This document shows, piece by piece, positions 1 through 6,537 of a DNA stretch of 11,249 bases. The notes under the pieces are model-generated. The model had not been told where the DNA came from. It ran no database searches and saw only the letters and a program-made list of their open reading frames with translations. The DNA lies in contig CAKKQL010000050.1 of NCBI GenBank assembly GCA_919902095.1, positions 1 through 11,249 on the forward strand, written 5' to 3'. Made by a program: the position numbers and the translations under genes. The DNA is from Acidiferrobacterales bacterium (GTDB lineage: Bacteria; Pseudomonadota; Gammaproteobacteria; Acidiferrobacterales; Sulfurifustaceae). The first letter of the stretch is position 1; the number at the start of each line of letters is the position of its first letter.

Positions 1-160
1 CCTGGTCACGGACTACACCACCATGCTCGCGCTCCACATCCTGAGCTTCGAACTGCTGCTCATCATGATTCCGCTCACCAAGCTGATGCACACGTTCACG
101 TTCGTGGTGGCGCGCTGGTACAACGGCGCCGTCGCAGGGCGCAAGGGGGTAAAGGCGTGA
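1..160 (+). CDS. isp1: Isp1, cytochrome b-type membrane subunit of Isp hydrogenase (C-terminal 52 residues, 5' truncated)
   Basis: Only the end of the gene is present; the reading frame has codons starting at position 2 and ends at TGA 158-160. The 52 visible residues contain a hydrophobic helix (ALHILSFELLLIMIPLTK) followed by a basic tail that ends in GRKGVKA. Two histidines, at visible residues 12 and 30, are 18 residues apart on this helix. That is the spacing of the heme-ligating pair His187/His205 of E. coli NarI, so this is the last heme-binding helix of a NarI/DsrM/HdrE-like cytochrome b. In Isp hydrogenases this protein carries electrons between the Isp2/HynSL module and the quinone pool. 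The stop overlaps the isp2 start (GTGA), indicating translational coupling. The identification rests largely on the following isp2 and hynL genes; a DsrM-like or HdrE-like name would describe the same fold. Confidence 0.85.
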   Translation, partial: LVTDYTTMLALHILSFELLLIMIPLTKLMHTFTFVVARWYNGAVAGRKGVKA

Positions 161-1413
161 GCACCTCGCTCGAACGCGGATTGCAGGCGTTCACCGAGCA
201 GGTCGACCGGCCGACGGCGGCGTTCTTCGAATCCTGCGTGCGTTGCGGCATGTGCGCGCACGCCTGCCTGTTCTACACCGAGACCGGCGATCCGAAGTAC
301 ACGCCGATCCACAAGCTCGAGCCGCTCAGGCGCGTCTGGGAACGCGAATACACGCTGTTCGGGCGTATCAAGAAATGGCTCGGGTTGTCGAAGCCGGTCA
401 CTGAGGCCGAGCTTAAAGAATGGGAGCCGCTGATTTACGACTCGTGCACGCTCTGCGGGCGCTGCTCACTCATGTGCCCGGTGGGCAACGACATCGTCTA
501 CATGGTGCGGCGCGCGCGCGAAGGCATGGTCGCGGCGGGCGTCGCGCCCGACGGGCTCAGGGACGCGACGATTCGCGCGGTGAAAATCGGCAGCCCCATG
601 GGCGTGCAGCTGCCGGCGCTCAAGACCCAGATCGCCAAGGCCGAGAAGGAGACCGGTCTCAAAATCCCGCTCGACGTGGACGGCACCGATTACCTGATGG
701 TGCTGTCGTCGGCCGAGATCATCCAGTTCAGCGAGATCATCCCGGCGCTGGCGCGCATCTTCCACGCCGCCGGCGTGTCCTGGACGCTCGCCTCGGACGC
801 CTTCGAGGGCACCAACTCCGGCATCCAGATCGGTTCGAGCGACATCGCCGTGGAGCTGGTGAACCGCATCGTCATCGCCGCCGAACGCCTCAACGTGAAG
901 TACGTCATCAGCCCCGAATGCGGCCACGCCTATACCGCGCTGCGCTGGGAGGGTCCGAACCTCATCGGTCGGTCGTATCCCTTCAAGGTCATTCACATCG
1001 TTGAACTGCTCGACGAGCTGCGCGTCGCCGGGCGCTTGAAGACCGAGGGCATGGACGAGGAGAAACTCACGTTCCACGATCCCTGCCAGTTGGTGCGCCG
1101 CGGTGGCGTGGTCGAGCCGCCGCGCAACCTGCTGAAGATGGTCGCGTCCAACTTCGTCGAAATGGAAGACCCGGGCACGCTCAACTGGTGCTGCGGCGGG
1201 GGCGGCGGCGTGAGCAGCATCGAGCGCGCCGACGAGCTGCGGCTCAAGGTGTTCAGCCGCAAAAAACATCAGCTCGACCAACTCGGCGTGCACACGCTGG
1301 TCACCGCCTGCTCCAATTGCCGCAACATGCTCGAGGACGGCCTCGAGCACCATCGCATGGACGTCAAGGTGGTCGGGCTCACGGAGATGGTGGCGGAACA
1401 CCTGAAAACATGA
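157..1413 (+). CDS. isp2: Isp2, HdrD/DsrK-like iron-sulfur protein of Isp-type hydrogenase
   Basis: A 418-residue cytoplasmic electron carrier. The N-terminal half has two ferredoxin-type [4Fe-4S] motifs: C27-C30-C33-C37 (CVRCGMCAHAC) and C97-C100-C103-C107 (CTLCGRCSLMC). The C-terminal half has the CCG-type cysteine-rich module of heterodisulfide reductase HdrD: C310 in HDPC, C345-C346 in WCCGGGGG, and C385-C388 in CSNC. A less complete CCG-like element (PECGH, C255) precedes it. The start is GTG at 157, preceded by the purine-rich AAGGGGG at about 144-150 and overlapping the isp1 stop. In the Thiocapsa-type operon hynS-isp1-isp2-hynL, Isp1 and Isp2 are not required for catalysis by HynSL itself but link it to cellular electron transport; that is family knowledge. 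The complete CCG module leaves open a thiol/disulfide or sulfur-linked partner. Without hynL next door this could be called DsrK-like or a glycolate-oxidase-type Fe-S protein. Confidence 0.93.
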   Translation: MSTSLERGLQAFTEQVDRPTAAFFESCVRCGMCAHACLFYTETGDPKYTPIHKLEPLRRVWEREYTLFGRIKKWLGLSKPVTEAELKEWEPLIYDSCTLCGRCSLMCPVGNDIVYMVRRAREGMVAAGVAPDGLRDATIRAVKIGSPMGVQLPALKTQIAKAEKETGLKIPLDVDGTDYLMVLSSAEIIQFSEIIPALARIFHAAGVSWTLASDAFEGTNSGIQIGSSDIAVELVNRIVIAAERLNVKYVISPECGHAYTALRWEGPNLIGRSYPFKVIHIVELLDELRVAGRLKTEGMDEEKLTFHDPCQLVRRGGVVEPPRNLLKMVASNFVEMEDPGTLNWCCGGGGGVSSIERADELRLKVFSRKKHQLDQLGVHTLVTACSNCRNMLEDGLEHHRMDVKVVGLTEMVAEHLKT

Positions 1414-1417
1414 GCGT

Positions 1418-1445
1418 GGAATTCGGAGTGTGGAATGCGGAATGG
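1418..1445 (+). repeat. Tandem heptamer repeat, four units
   Basis: Directly after isp2 there are four perfectly phased 7-bp units at 1418-1424, 1425-1431, 1432-1438 and 1439-1445. Each begins GGAAT or GGAGT followed by two variable bases; the first is GGAATTC and the third GGAATGC. The composition is unlike the surrounding coding DNA. I recall GGAATGC/GGAGTGC-type low-complexity spacers from intergenic DNA of other bacteria, but cannot confirm the relationship here. Confidence 0.7.
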
Positions 1446-1474
1446 AAAAAAGAAGGCGCCGTTTACTCCGCATT
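1434..1474 (+). repeat. Inverted repeat / possible mRNA hairpin between isp2 and hynL
   Basis: AATGCGGA at 1434-1441 is the exact reverse complement of TCCGCATT at 1467-1474, with a 25-nt loop that itself contains the palindrome GGCGCC (1455-1460). The left arm lies in the heptamer repeat. The stem is not followed by a T-run, so it is not an intrinsic terminator. It ends about 10 nt before the hynL ribosome-binding site and could affect mRNA processing or translation of hynL. Confidence 0.45.
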
Positions 1475-1493
1475 AGATTGACCGGGGAACGAA

Positions 1494-3266
1494 ATGGCGA
1501 CACAGACTATAGTCGTTGATCCGATTACGAGAATCGAGGGGCACCTGCGCATTGAGGCGCAGACCGACGGCAACGGCGTCATTACCCGCGCTTCGAGCGC
1601 CGGCACGATGGTGCGCGGCATCGAGCTGATCCTGCGCGGGCGCGACCCGCGCGACGCCTGGGCGTTCGCGCAGCGCATCTGCGGCGTGTGCACGCTGGTG
1701 CACGGCGTCGCCTCGGTGCGCGCGGTCGAGGATGCGCTCCGGGTCGAGATTCCGCCGAACGCCCAGCTCATCCGCAACCTCATGATCGCGGCGCAGTTCG
1801 TGCACGACCATGTGATGCACTTCTACCACCTGCACGCGCTCGACTGGGTGGACGTGGTGTCGGCGCTCAAGGCCGATCCGAAACAGACCTCCGAGATCGC
1901 GCAGTCGCTGAGCAGCTACCCCAAGTCCTCGCCCGGCTACTTCGCCGACACGCAGAAGAAGCTCAAGGAGTTCGTCGAGAGCGGCCAGCTCGGCATCTTC
2001 GCCAACGGTTACTGGGGTCATCCGGCGTACAAACTGCCGGCCGAGGTGAACCTGATCGCGGTGGCGCACTATCTGGAAGCGCTCGCCTGGCAGCGCGACG
2101 TGGTGCAGATCCACACCATCTTCGGCGGCAAGAACCCGCACCCGAATTTCCTGGTCGGTGGCACGGCCTGCGCCATCAGCGTGCACCCGGAGCACAAGGG
2201 CCAGGGCAAGGGGCCGCATTACCGCGGCGGCGCCGGCGCCACGGCGGTCAACGTCGTCGGGTTGCAGAAGGTGAAAGGCGTGATCGATTCCATGCGCGCG
2301 TTCGTGGACCAGGTGTACGTGCCGGACACGCTCGCCATCGCCGGTTTCTACAAGGACTGGGCGAATCAGGGCGAGGGCATCGGCAATTTCATGACCTACG
2401 GCGACTTCCCCGGCAGCGGCATGGCCGACCTCAAGAGTTTCCTCGTGCCGCGCGGCGTGATTCTGGACCGCGACCTGTCGCGGGTGCACGAACTCGATCT
2501 GAACGCCGAGGACCAGATTCAGGAATACGTCGCGCACTCGTGGTACGACTACGCGGCCGGCAAGGACAAGGGCCTGCATCCTTACCGCGGTGAAACCAAT
2601 CTCCACTACACCGGCCCGAAGCCGCCGTACGAGCGTCTCGAAACCGACAAGAGCTATTCCTGGATGAAGTCGCCGCGCTGGAAAGGCAAGGCGATGGAGG
2701 TCGGGCCGCTGGCGCGCATGCTGATGCTCTATGCGAACGGCCACAAGCAGGCGCAGGAACTGGTGAACTTCACCTTGAAAAAGCTCGATCTGCCGGTGGC
2801 CGGGCTGTTTTCCACGCTCGGGCGTACCGCCGCGCGCACGCTCGAAACCAAGATATTCGTGGATGCGATGCAGGGCTGGTACGACAGCCTCATGGCCAAT
2901 ATCAAGGCTGGCGACGTGCGCACCTTCAACGAGAAGCAGTGGGAGCCGTCGACCTGGCCGAAAACGGCCAAGGGCGTGGGCTACACCGAGGCGCCGCGTG
3001 GCGCGCTGGCGCACTGGATCGTCATCAAGGACGGCACGATCGACAACTACCAGGCGGTGGTGCCGAGCACCTGGAACGCCGGCCCGCGCGACGCCGCCGG
3101 CCAGGACGGGCCGTACGAAGCCGCGCTCAAGGGCCACACGCTGCACGATGCCAAACAGCCGATTGAAATCCTGCGTACCATCCACAGCTTCGATCCGTGC
3201 ATCGCCTGCGCGGTGCACGTGCTGGATTCCGAAGGCGAGGAAATGGTGAAGCTGAAGGTCAGGTAG
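1494..3266 (+). CDS. hynL: [NiFe] hydrogenase large subunit, Isp-type (group 1e)
   Basis: The 590-residue catalytic subunit carrying the Ni-Fe(CN)2CO site, which catalyses H2 to 2H+ + 2e-. The N-terminal L1 motif RICGVC supplies C63 and C66, and the C-terminal L2 motif DPCIAC supplies C569 and C572; these four cysteines ligate the metal centre. The protein continues past the conserved His575 with a 15-residue tail (VLDSEGEEMVKLKVR), which a HynD-type protease would remove after metal insertion. Length and motifs match periplasm-facing uptake hydrogenases, and the position after isp1-isp2 assigns it to the Isp subgroup. There is no own signal peptide; as in the family, export would ride on the Tat signal of HynS, which must lie outside the window. 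The start ATG 1494 follows GGGGA at 1484-1488. The gap of 80 bp after isp2 is the longest within this operon. Confidence 0.97.
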   Translation: MATQTIVVDPITRIEGHLRIEAQTDGNGVITRASSAGTMVRGIELILRGRDPRDAWAFAQRICGVCTLVHGVASVRAVEDALRVEIPPNAQLIRNLMIAAQFVHDHVMHFYHLHALDWVDVVSALKADPKQTSEIAQSLSSYPKSSPGYFADTQKKLKEFVESGQLGIFANGYWGHPAYKLPAEVNLIAVAHYLEALAWQRDVVQIHTIFGGKNPHPNFLVGGTACAISVHPEHKGQGKGPHYRGGAGATAVNVVGLQKVKGVIDSMRAFVDQVYVPDTLAIAGFYKDWANQGEGIGNFMTYGDFPGSGMADLKSFLVPRGVILDRDLSRVHELDLNAEDQIQEYVAHSWYDYAAGKDKGLHPYRGETNLHYTGPKPPYERLETDKSYSWMKSPRWKGKAMEVGPLARMLMLYANGHKQAQELVNFTLKKLDLPVAGLFSTLGRTAARTLETKIFVDAMQGWYDSLMANIKAGDVRTFNEKQWEPSTWPKTAKGVGYTEAPRGALAHWIVIKDGTIDNYQAVVPSTWNAGPRDAAGQDGPYEAALKGHTLHDAKQPIEILRTIHSFDPCIACAVHVLDSEGEEMVKLKVR

Positions 3267-3284
3267 ACAACAAAGGAGATTCCG

Positions 3285-3506
3285 ATGAGGTTCGGCGCGG
3301 CGCTTAACGCAGCAATCCTGACGGTCATGGCGACATTGCCGGCAGCCCACGCCCATCCCGGGCATGTGCACGGGTCCGGGCCGGTGCACGGGTTTTCGTG
3401 GATGGACCTGCTGGGGTTTCTCGTTGCATCGGTCGCGCTGCCCGCGGCCGCACTCCTGGCAGGCAAGTGGCACGACAAACGCCGCCGCGCCAGCCGGACC
3501 GGGTAA
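3285..3506 (+). CDS. Small exported His-rich membrane protein in hydrogenase operon
   Basis: A 73-residue protein of unknown function. Residues 1-23 look like a Sec signal peptide ending in AHA, an AXA-type cleavage site. Cleavage there would leave a mature protein starting HPGHVHGSGPVHG, with histidines H24, H27, H29 and H35 within 12 residues. One hydrophobic helix follows at about 40-60 (MDLLGFLVASVALPAAALLA), then a strongly basic tail (KWHDKRRRASRTG). This predicts a single-pass protein with a periplasmic metal-binding-like N-terminus and a cytoplasmic C-terminus. An excellent ribosome-binding site (AAAGGAG at 3272-3278) and placement between hynL and hynD show it is a real operon member. 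The HPGH start recalls the processed N-terminus of HupE/UreJ nickel permeases, but the protein is far too short to be one. A role in nickel handling or membrane anchoring is inference only. Confidence 0.8.
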   Translation: MRFGAALNAAILTVMATLPAAHAHPGHVHGSGPVHGFSWMDLLGFLVASVALPAAALLAGKWHDKRRRASRTG

Positions 3507-3527
3507 GGCCACCGTCTGAGTTCCATC

Positions 3528-4040
3528 ATGTGTGCTGTCACAAAGAACGGGCGCCAGTCCGATACCACGGCCGGGAAAACTCTCGTCTTGGGCATGGGCA
3601 ATACCCTGTTGCGGGATGAGGGCGTGGGCGTGCACGTGGTGCGGTATCTGCAGCACCGGCATGGCGACATGATCGGCGCCGAGTTTCTGGATGCCGGGAC
3701 GCTGAGCTTCGCGCTGGTATCCCACATCGAGGAAGGCAGGAACCTGATTATCCTCGACGCCGTACACATGCAGGAACCGCCCGGCACGGTCCGCGTCTTC
3801 GAGGGCGAGGAAATGGACCGGTTTCTCAAACAGCGCCGCCGGCTCAGCATGCACGAAGTGAGTCTGGTGGATCTGCTGGCGATCGCGCGCCTTACTGGCC
3901 TGTTGCCGCCTCGCCGCGCACTGGTCGGCATCGAGCCGGAAAGCTTCGATCTGGGAGAACAGCCGACGGAACCCGTGGCGCGCGCCATACCGCTCGCCGC
4001 CGAGGCGGTGCTCGGCCTCATTCGTAGATGGCAGGCATAA
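3528..4040 (+). CDS. hynD: Hydrogenase maturation protease (HupD/HyaD/HynD family)
   Basis: A 170-residue cytoplasmic endopeptidase that recognises nickel in the immature large subunit and cuts off its C-terminal tail. The family start motif is LVLGMGNTLLRDEGVG (about residues 19-34). The three residues that bind the metal in E. coli HybD (Glu16, Asp62, His93) correspond to E31, D77 and H109; E to D spacing is 46 in both. MHEVSLVDLL around H109 is typical of the family. The N-terminus extends about 17 residues before the usual beginning, and the ribosome-binding site before ATG 3528 is weak; no better start is evident because no other ATG occurs before the core motif. Its obvious substrate is HynL, encoded two genes upstream, which still carries a 15-residue tail after the conserved His. 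No clear terminator follows. Confidence 0.93.
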   Translation: MCAVTKNGRQSDTTAGKTLVLGMGNTLLRDEGVGVHVVRYLQHRHGDMIGAEFLDAGTLSFALVSHIEEGRNLIILDAVHMQEPPGTVRVFEGEEMDRFLKQRRRLSMHEVSLVDLLAIARLTGLLPPRRALVGIEPESFDLGEQPTEPVARAIPLAAEAVLGLIRRWQA

Positions 4041-4051
4041 ACGGCTCGTGG

Positions 4052-4061
4052 CCATATATGG
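4052..4061. repeat. 10-bp palindrome CCATATATGG
   Basis: A perfect AT-centred 10-bp palindrome lies 12 bp after the hynD stop, in an otherwise GC-rich stretch. It could be a protein-binding site, but there is no promoter placed to make use of it and no second copy nearby. The 226-bp space 4041-4266 also holds a weak TGCCG/CGGCA hairpin at 4125-4138 without a T-run, and otherwise only the yqhA promoter candidate. Confidence 0.3.
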
Positions 4062-4173
4062 AGTGCAAGGATAATGAACTACCTTCATCCGGTGCACCTG
4101 CACAATCGCGGGCCGGGCACGTGATGCCGCAAACGGCAGGACGCCCGCCGCTGGCCGGAAAACATCGCCGTTC

Positions 4174-4201
4174 TTGAATCTGGCGCGCAGTTGGGGATAA
4201 T
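4174..4201 (+). promoter_or_regulatory. Candidate sigma70 promoter for the yqhA-like gene
   Basis: TTGAAT at 4174-4179 (4 of 6 to TTGACA) and GATAAT at 4196-4201 (5 of 6 to TATAAT) are separated by 16 bp. Transcription would begin near 4208, giving a leader of about 60 nt to ATG 4267. This supports independent expression of the gene rather than read-through from hynD. Not experimentally shown. Confidence 0.5.
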
Positions 4202-4266
4202 GCGCACGGCTGCGGCGCCATGCCGGCGGCTCAAACCAGAATTAACCGGGAAACCGCCTGACGACC

Positions 4267-4791
4267 ATGAAGAGAATCGAACACGCCCTCGAAGCCCTGA
4301 TGTTCAACAGCCGCTGGCTGCTGGCGCCGTTTTACATCGGCCTGGTCATCGGCATCGCGATGCTGCTCGTCAAGTTCGTGCAGGAGTTCTTCCACATCCT
4401 GCCGCATATCTTCGACAGCACCGAGAGCGAGGTGGTGCTCGCGATCCTGACGCTCGTGGACATGTCGCTGGTCGCAAACCTGCTCATTATCATCATCTTC
4501 AGCGGCTACGAAAATTTCGTCTCCAAGATTAACACCGCCAATCACGAGGACCGGCCGGAGTGGATGGGCAAGGTGGATTTCTCGGGCCTCAAGGTAAAGC
4601 TGATCGCCTCGATTGTCGCGATCTCCGCCATCGAGCTGCTCAAGGCGTTCGTCAACGTTACCGCCTACACCACCGAGCAGCTTGCCTGGAAGGTCGGCAT
4701 TCATGCGGTGCTGATATCCTCCGGCGTGCTGTTCGCGCTGATGGACAAGATTGCCGAGGCCACGGCGCACGGCAAGGCCGGCCGGCACTGA
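4267..4791 (+). CDS. yqhA: YqhA/UPF0114 family inner membrane protein
   Basis: A 174-residue integral membrane protein of unknown biochemical function. It carries the features I associate with the YqhA (UPF0114) family: NSRWLLAPFYIGL near the N-terminus (14-26), LTLVDMSLVANLLIIIIFSG (61-80), YENFVSKIN right after it, and PEWMGKVDFSGLKVKL (98-112). Hydrophobic segments are visible at about 18-36, 55-80, 110-127 and 143-160, so four helices are likely. Length is normal for the family. The gene stands alone between the two hydrogenase operons, with its own candidate promoter and a strong terminator 26 bp downstream, so a functional link to hydrogenases is not implied by the sequence. The ribosome-binding site before ATG 4267 is poor, but the family N-terminus begins here. 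Confidence 0.9.
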   Translation: MKRIEHALEALMFNSRWLLAPFYIGLVIGIAMLLVKFVQEFFHILPHIFDSTESEVVLAILTLVDMSLVANLLIIIIFSGYENFVSKINTANHEDRPEWMGKVDFSGLKVKLIASIVAISAIELLKAFVNVTAYTTEQLAWKVGIHAVLISSGVLFALMDKIAEATAHGKAGRH

Positions 4792-4817
4792 CGCCAAGCA
4801 TATCCGGCGCAAAATAA

Positions 4818-4856
4818 AACGCCCTCACGGCGAAAGCCGTGAGGGCGTTGTTGTTT
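4818..4856. terminator. Bidirectional intrinsic terminator with GAAA tetraloop
   Basis: A perfect 14-bp stem pairs 4818-4831 with 4836-4849, closed by a GAAA tetraloop (4832-4835). On the plus strand it is followed by TTGTTGTTT. On the minus strand the run after the stem reads TTTTATTTT (complement of 4811-4819). It therefore can end yqhA transcripts from the left and the BON lipoprotein transcript from the right. Confidence 0.92.
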
Positions 4857-4993
4857 CCGGGGCCGGATTGCTAGCGCCCAGCGCCCGAGGCGAACGCTCC
4901 TTCGGCAATGGGCGCATCTAGCCGCAATGAGCCATGTTTCCTTGGGCGCAATGCCGCCGTCTCCGAAAGAGCTATCGCCACGGGAGCCGGCGG

Positions 4994-5305
4994 CTACTTG
5001 GTCTTGACGATCAGGTTGTTCTTTACCTCCTTCACGCCCGGCACGGCCTTGGCCAGTTCCTCGGCGCGGCCCTTTTCTTTCTCGTCGCTGACGAAACCCG
5101 AAAGCTGCACCGTGCCCTTGAAGGTCGTGACCGTGATGGCAAAGCCGCTGGTCTGCGGGTCGTCGAAGAGCTTGGTCTTTACGCGCGTGGTGATGCTGGT
5201 GTCGTCAATGTATTCGCCGGCGCGCTCCTTGGTGTCGGCGGCGCAGCCGGCGAGCGCCAGGGACAGCAGGCAGGTGAAGATGGCGATGTATTTCCTGTGC
5301 CGCAT
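4994..5305 (-). CDS. BON-domain lipoprotein (periplasmic, OsmY-like)
   Basis: A 103-residue protein with an N-terminal signal (MRHRKYIAIFTCLLSLALAG) and a lipobox LAGC, with C21 the lipidated residue. A single BON domain follows, from about residue 34 to 101: DDTSITTRVKTKLFDD, then GTVQLSGFVSD, then AKAVPGVKEVKNNL, ending at KTK. BON domains bind phospholipid surfaces and occur in envelope-stress proteins such as OsmY and DolP. The frame stays open upstream to 5491, but the start at 5305 is chosen because GAGGGAGA lies 6 nt before it, the signal peptide begins there, and a promoter sits at 5334-5362. The gene is divergent from the hydBGDA operon and convergent with yqhA. Role inferred from family: outer-membrane or stress maintenance, not hydrogenase function. 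Confidence 0.9.
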   Translation of the reverse strand: MRHRKYIAIFTCLLSLALAGCAADTKERAGEYIDDTSITTRVKTKLFDDPQTSGFAITVTTFKGTVQLSGFVSDEKEKGRAEELAKAVPGVKEVKNNLIVKTK

Positions 5306-5333
5306 GGTATCTCCCTCGTTTGGTCTGGCAGAA

Positions 5334-5362
5334 AGTATAGAACGCATGGTAGCGGTTACCAA
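5334..5362 (-). promoter_or_regulatory. Candidate sigma70 promoter of the BON lipoprotein gene
   Basis: Read on the minus strand, TTGGTA (5362-5357) and TATACT (5339-5334) are spaced by 17 bp. The start of transcription would fall near 5327, about 22 nt before the ATG at 5305, with the ribosome-binding site in between. Confidence 0.6.
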
Positions 5363-5364
5363 TC

Positions 5365-5377
5365 CGCTGTGACAGCG
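5365..5377. promoter_or_regulatory. 13-bp palindrome, possible operator in the divergent region
   Basis: CGCTGTGACAGCG is a perfect inverted repeat (6-bp arms around a single G). It lies 3 bp upstream of the -35 element of the BON gene promoter and overlaps the -35 candidate of the hyd operon. A position between two divergent promoters suits a regulator site. The spacing between arms is too short for a LexA box. No known regulator was recognised. Confidence 0.35.
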
Positions 5378-5395
5378 CCCGGTTTGTGATGTAAT
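5369..5395 (+). promoter_or_regulatory. Weak candidate promoter of the hydBGDA operon
   Basis: GTGACA (5369-5374, 5 of 6 to TTGACA) and TGTAAT (5390-5395, 5 of 6 to TATAAT) are separated by only 15 bp, with an extended -10 TG at 5387-5388. Transcription would start near 5402, about 29 nt before hydB. The short spacer makes this uncertain. Confidence 0.35.
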
Positions 5396-5430
5396 AGCCA
5401 CAGACATCCGGAAGCCGCGCCGACGACACG

Positions 5431-6537
5431 ATGCCGCGAAATTTCCTGCCACGCGTGAAGTTTCAGGCGCTTCTGGAAGTATTGCAGGCACAGGGTTATC
5501 GCTGTGTCGGCCCGCAGGTGCGTGACGGCGCCATCGTTTACGATTCCCTTGTTGATGTTAATTCCCTTCCTCGCGGCGTGCGCGACCTTCAGTCGCCCGG
5601 CCAGTATCGCCTGGAGCGATCCGCCGGGCCGCGTTGTTTCGCCTGGGCCAACGGCCCGCAGGCGCTGAAGCCGCTGCTGTTCGCGCCGCAGGAATCGCTC
5701 TGGAAGGTGGAGCGTTCGCCCGCCGGTCAAATCCGTTTCGCGCCGGTCCTGCCCGACGTGGCGCCGACGGCGGTTATCGGCGTGCGCGCCTGCGACCTCG
5801 CAGCGCTGAAACTCCAGGACGCGCATTTCTTGGGCGAGCCTGCGCGCGACGCGCACTATGCCGCGCGGCGCAGGAAACTGTTCCTCGTCGCCGTGCACTG
5901 CACGCAACCGGCCGATACCTGCTTCTGTGCCTCCACCGGCGACGGCCCACGTGCGGCCACCGGTTTTGACCTTGCGTTGAGTGAGCTGGACGAGGGGTTT
6001 CTGGTCGAGGCCGGCAGCGAAAAGGGCGCGGCGATCCTGTCGAAGTTGCCGCTCGATGAATCCACCGCGGCCCAGGCCCAAGGGGCCGAACGCGAGGTGG
6101 CGCAGGCCGCCGCAAAACAGACGCGCCGCCTGCCTGCGCGCAATCTGCGCAACGCCCTGTTCGCGAACCTCGAACACCCGCGCTGGGCGGAGGTGGCCGC
6201 GCGCTGCCTGTCCTGCGGCAACTGCACCTCGGTCTGCCCGACCTGCTTCTGCCACAGCGAGGCCGACCAGCCGGCGCTCGACGGCAACGGCAGCGTGCAT
6301 GCGCGCCAGTGGGATTCCTGTTTCACCCCGGGCCACAGCTACATCCACGGCGTCACGATTCGCGCCGACACGCGCACGCGCTACCGCCAGTGGCTCACGC
6401 ACAAGCTCGGCAGTTGGCACGAACAGTACGGCCGCAGCGGCTGCGTCGGCTGCGGGCGCTGCATCGCCTGGTGTCCGGTCGGTATCGACATCACCGAGGA
6501 AGCAGCGGTCATTTGCGGCGAGGTCGCGTATGACTGA
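5431..6537 (+). CDS. hydB: Group 3b [NiFe] hydrogenase iron-sulfur subunit beta (HydB/AsrA-like)
   Basis: A 368-residue electron-transfer subunit related to Pyrococcus sulfhydrogenase HydB and to AsrA of anaerobic sulfite reductase. Two ferredoxin [4Fe-4S] motifs sit in the C-terminal third: C259-C262-C265-C269 ([11 protein letters not shown]) and C338-C341-C344-C348 ([11 protein letters not shown]). Further cysteines seen in this family's longer domain are C121 (RACDLAALK), C164/C166 (DTCFC), C272/C274 (PTCFC) and C297 (DSCF). In the complex it relays electrons between the flavin subunit HydG and the hydrogenase dimer. The start ATG 5431 gives the expected beginning ([14 protein letters not shown]) although the ribosome-binding site is weak. 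The gene is first of hydB-hydG-hydD-hydA, the same order as in Pyrococcus, and overlaps hydG by 8 bp. No signal peptide, so cytoplasmic. Confidence 0.94.
   Translation: MPRNFLPRVKFQALLEVLQAQGYRCVGPQVRDGAIVYDSLVDVNSLPRGVRDLQSPGQYRLERSAGPRCFAWANGPQALKPLLFAPQESLWKVERSPAGQIRFAPVLPDVAPTAVIGVRACDLAALKLQDAHFLGEPARDAHYAARRRKLFLVAVHCTQPADTCFCASTGDGPRAATGFDLALSELDEGFLVEAGSEKGAAILSKLPLDESTAAQAQGAEREVAQAAAKQTRRLPARNLRNALFANLEHPRWAEVAARCLSCGNCTSVCPTCFCHSEADQPALDGNGSVHARQWDSCFTPGHSYIHGVTIRADTRTRYRQWLTHKLGSWHEQYGRSGCVGCGRCIAWCPVGIDITEEAAVICGEVAYD

Noticed and set aside
1473..4103. Very long open frame on the minus strand (876 codons) opposite hynL, the small gene and hynD
   Set aside because: It mirrors strong hydrogenase genes in a high-GC sequence, where antisense frames stay open by codon bias. 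Its translation has no recognisable domain and is rich in His/Arg/Ala as expected of a shadow.
4125..4138. Small hairpin after hynD as a terminator
   Set aside because: Only a 5-bp stem and no T-run; too weak to call.
5365..5377. Palindrome considered as a LexA (SOS) box
   Set aside because: The CTGT and ACAG half-sites are 1 bp apart rather than the 8 bp of LexA sites.
5306..5491. Longer BON protein starting at 5491 on the minus strand
   Set aside because: It would place the lipoprotein signal internally and run through the divergent region and the start of hydB; start 5305 has the ribosome-binding site and promoter.
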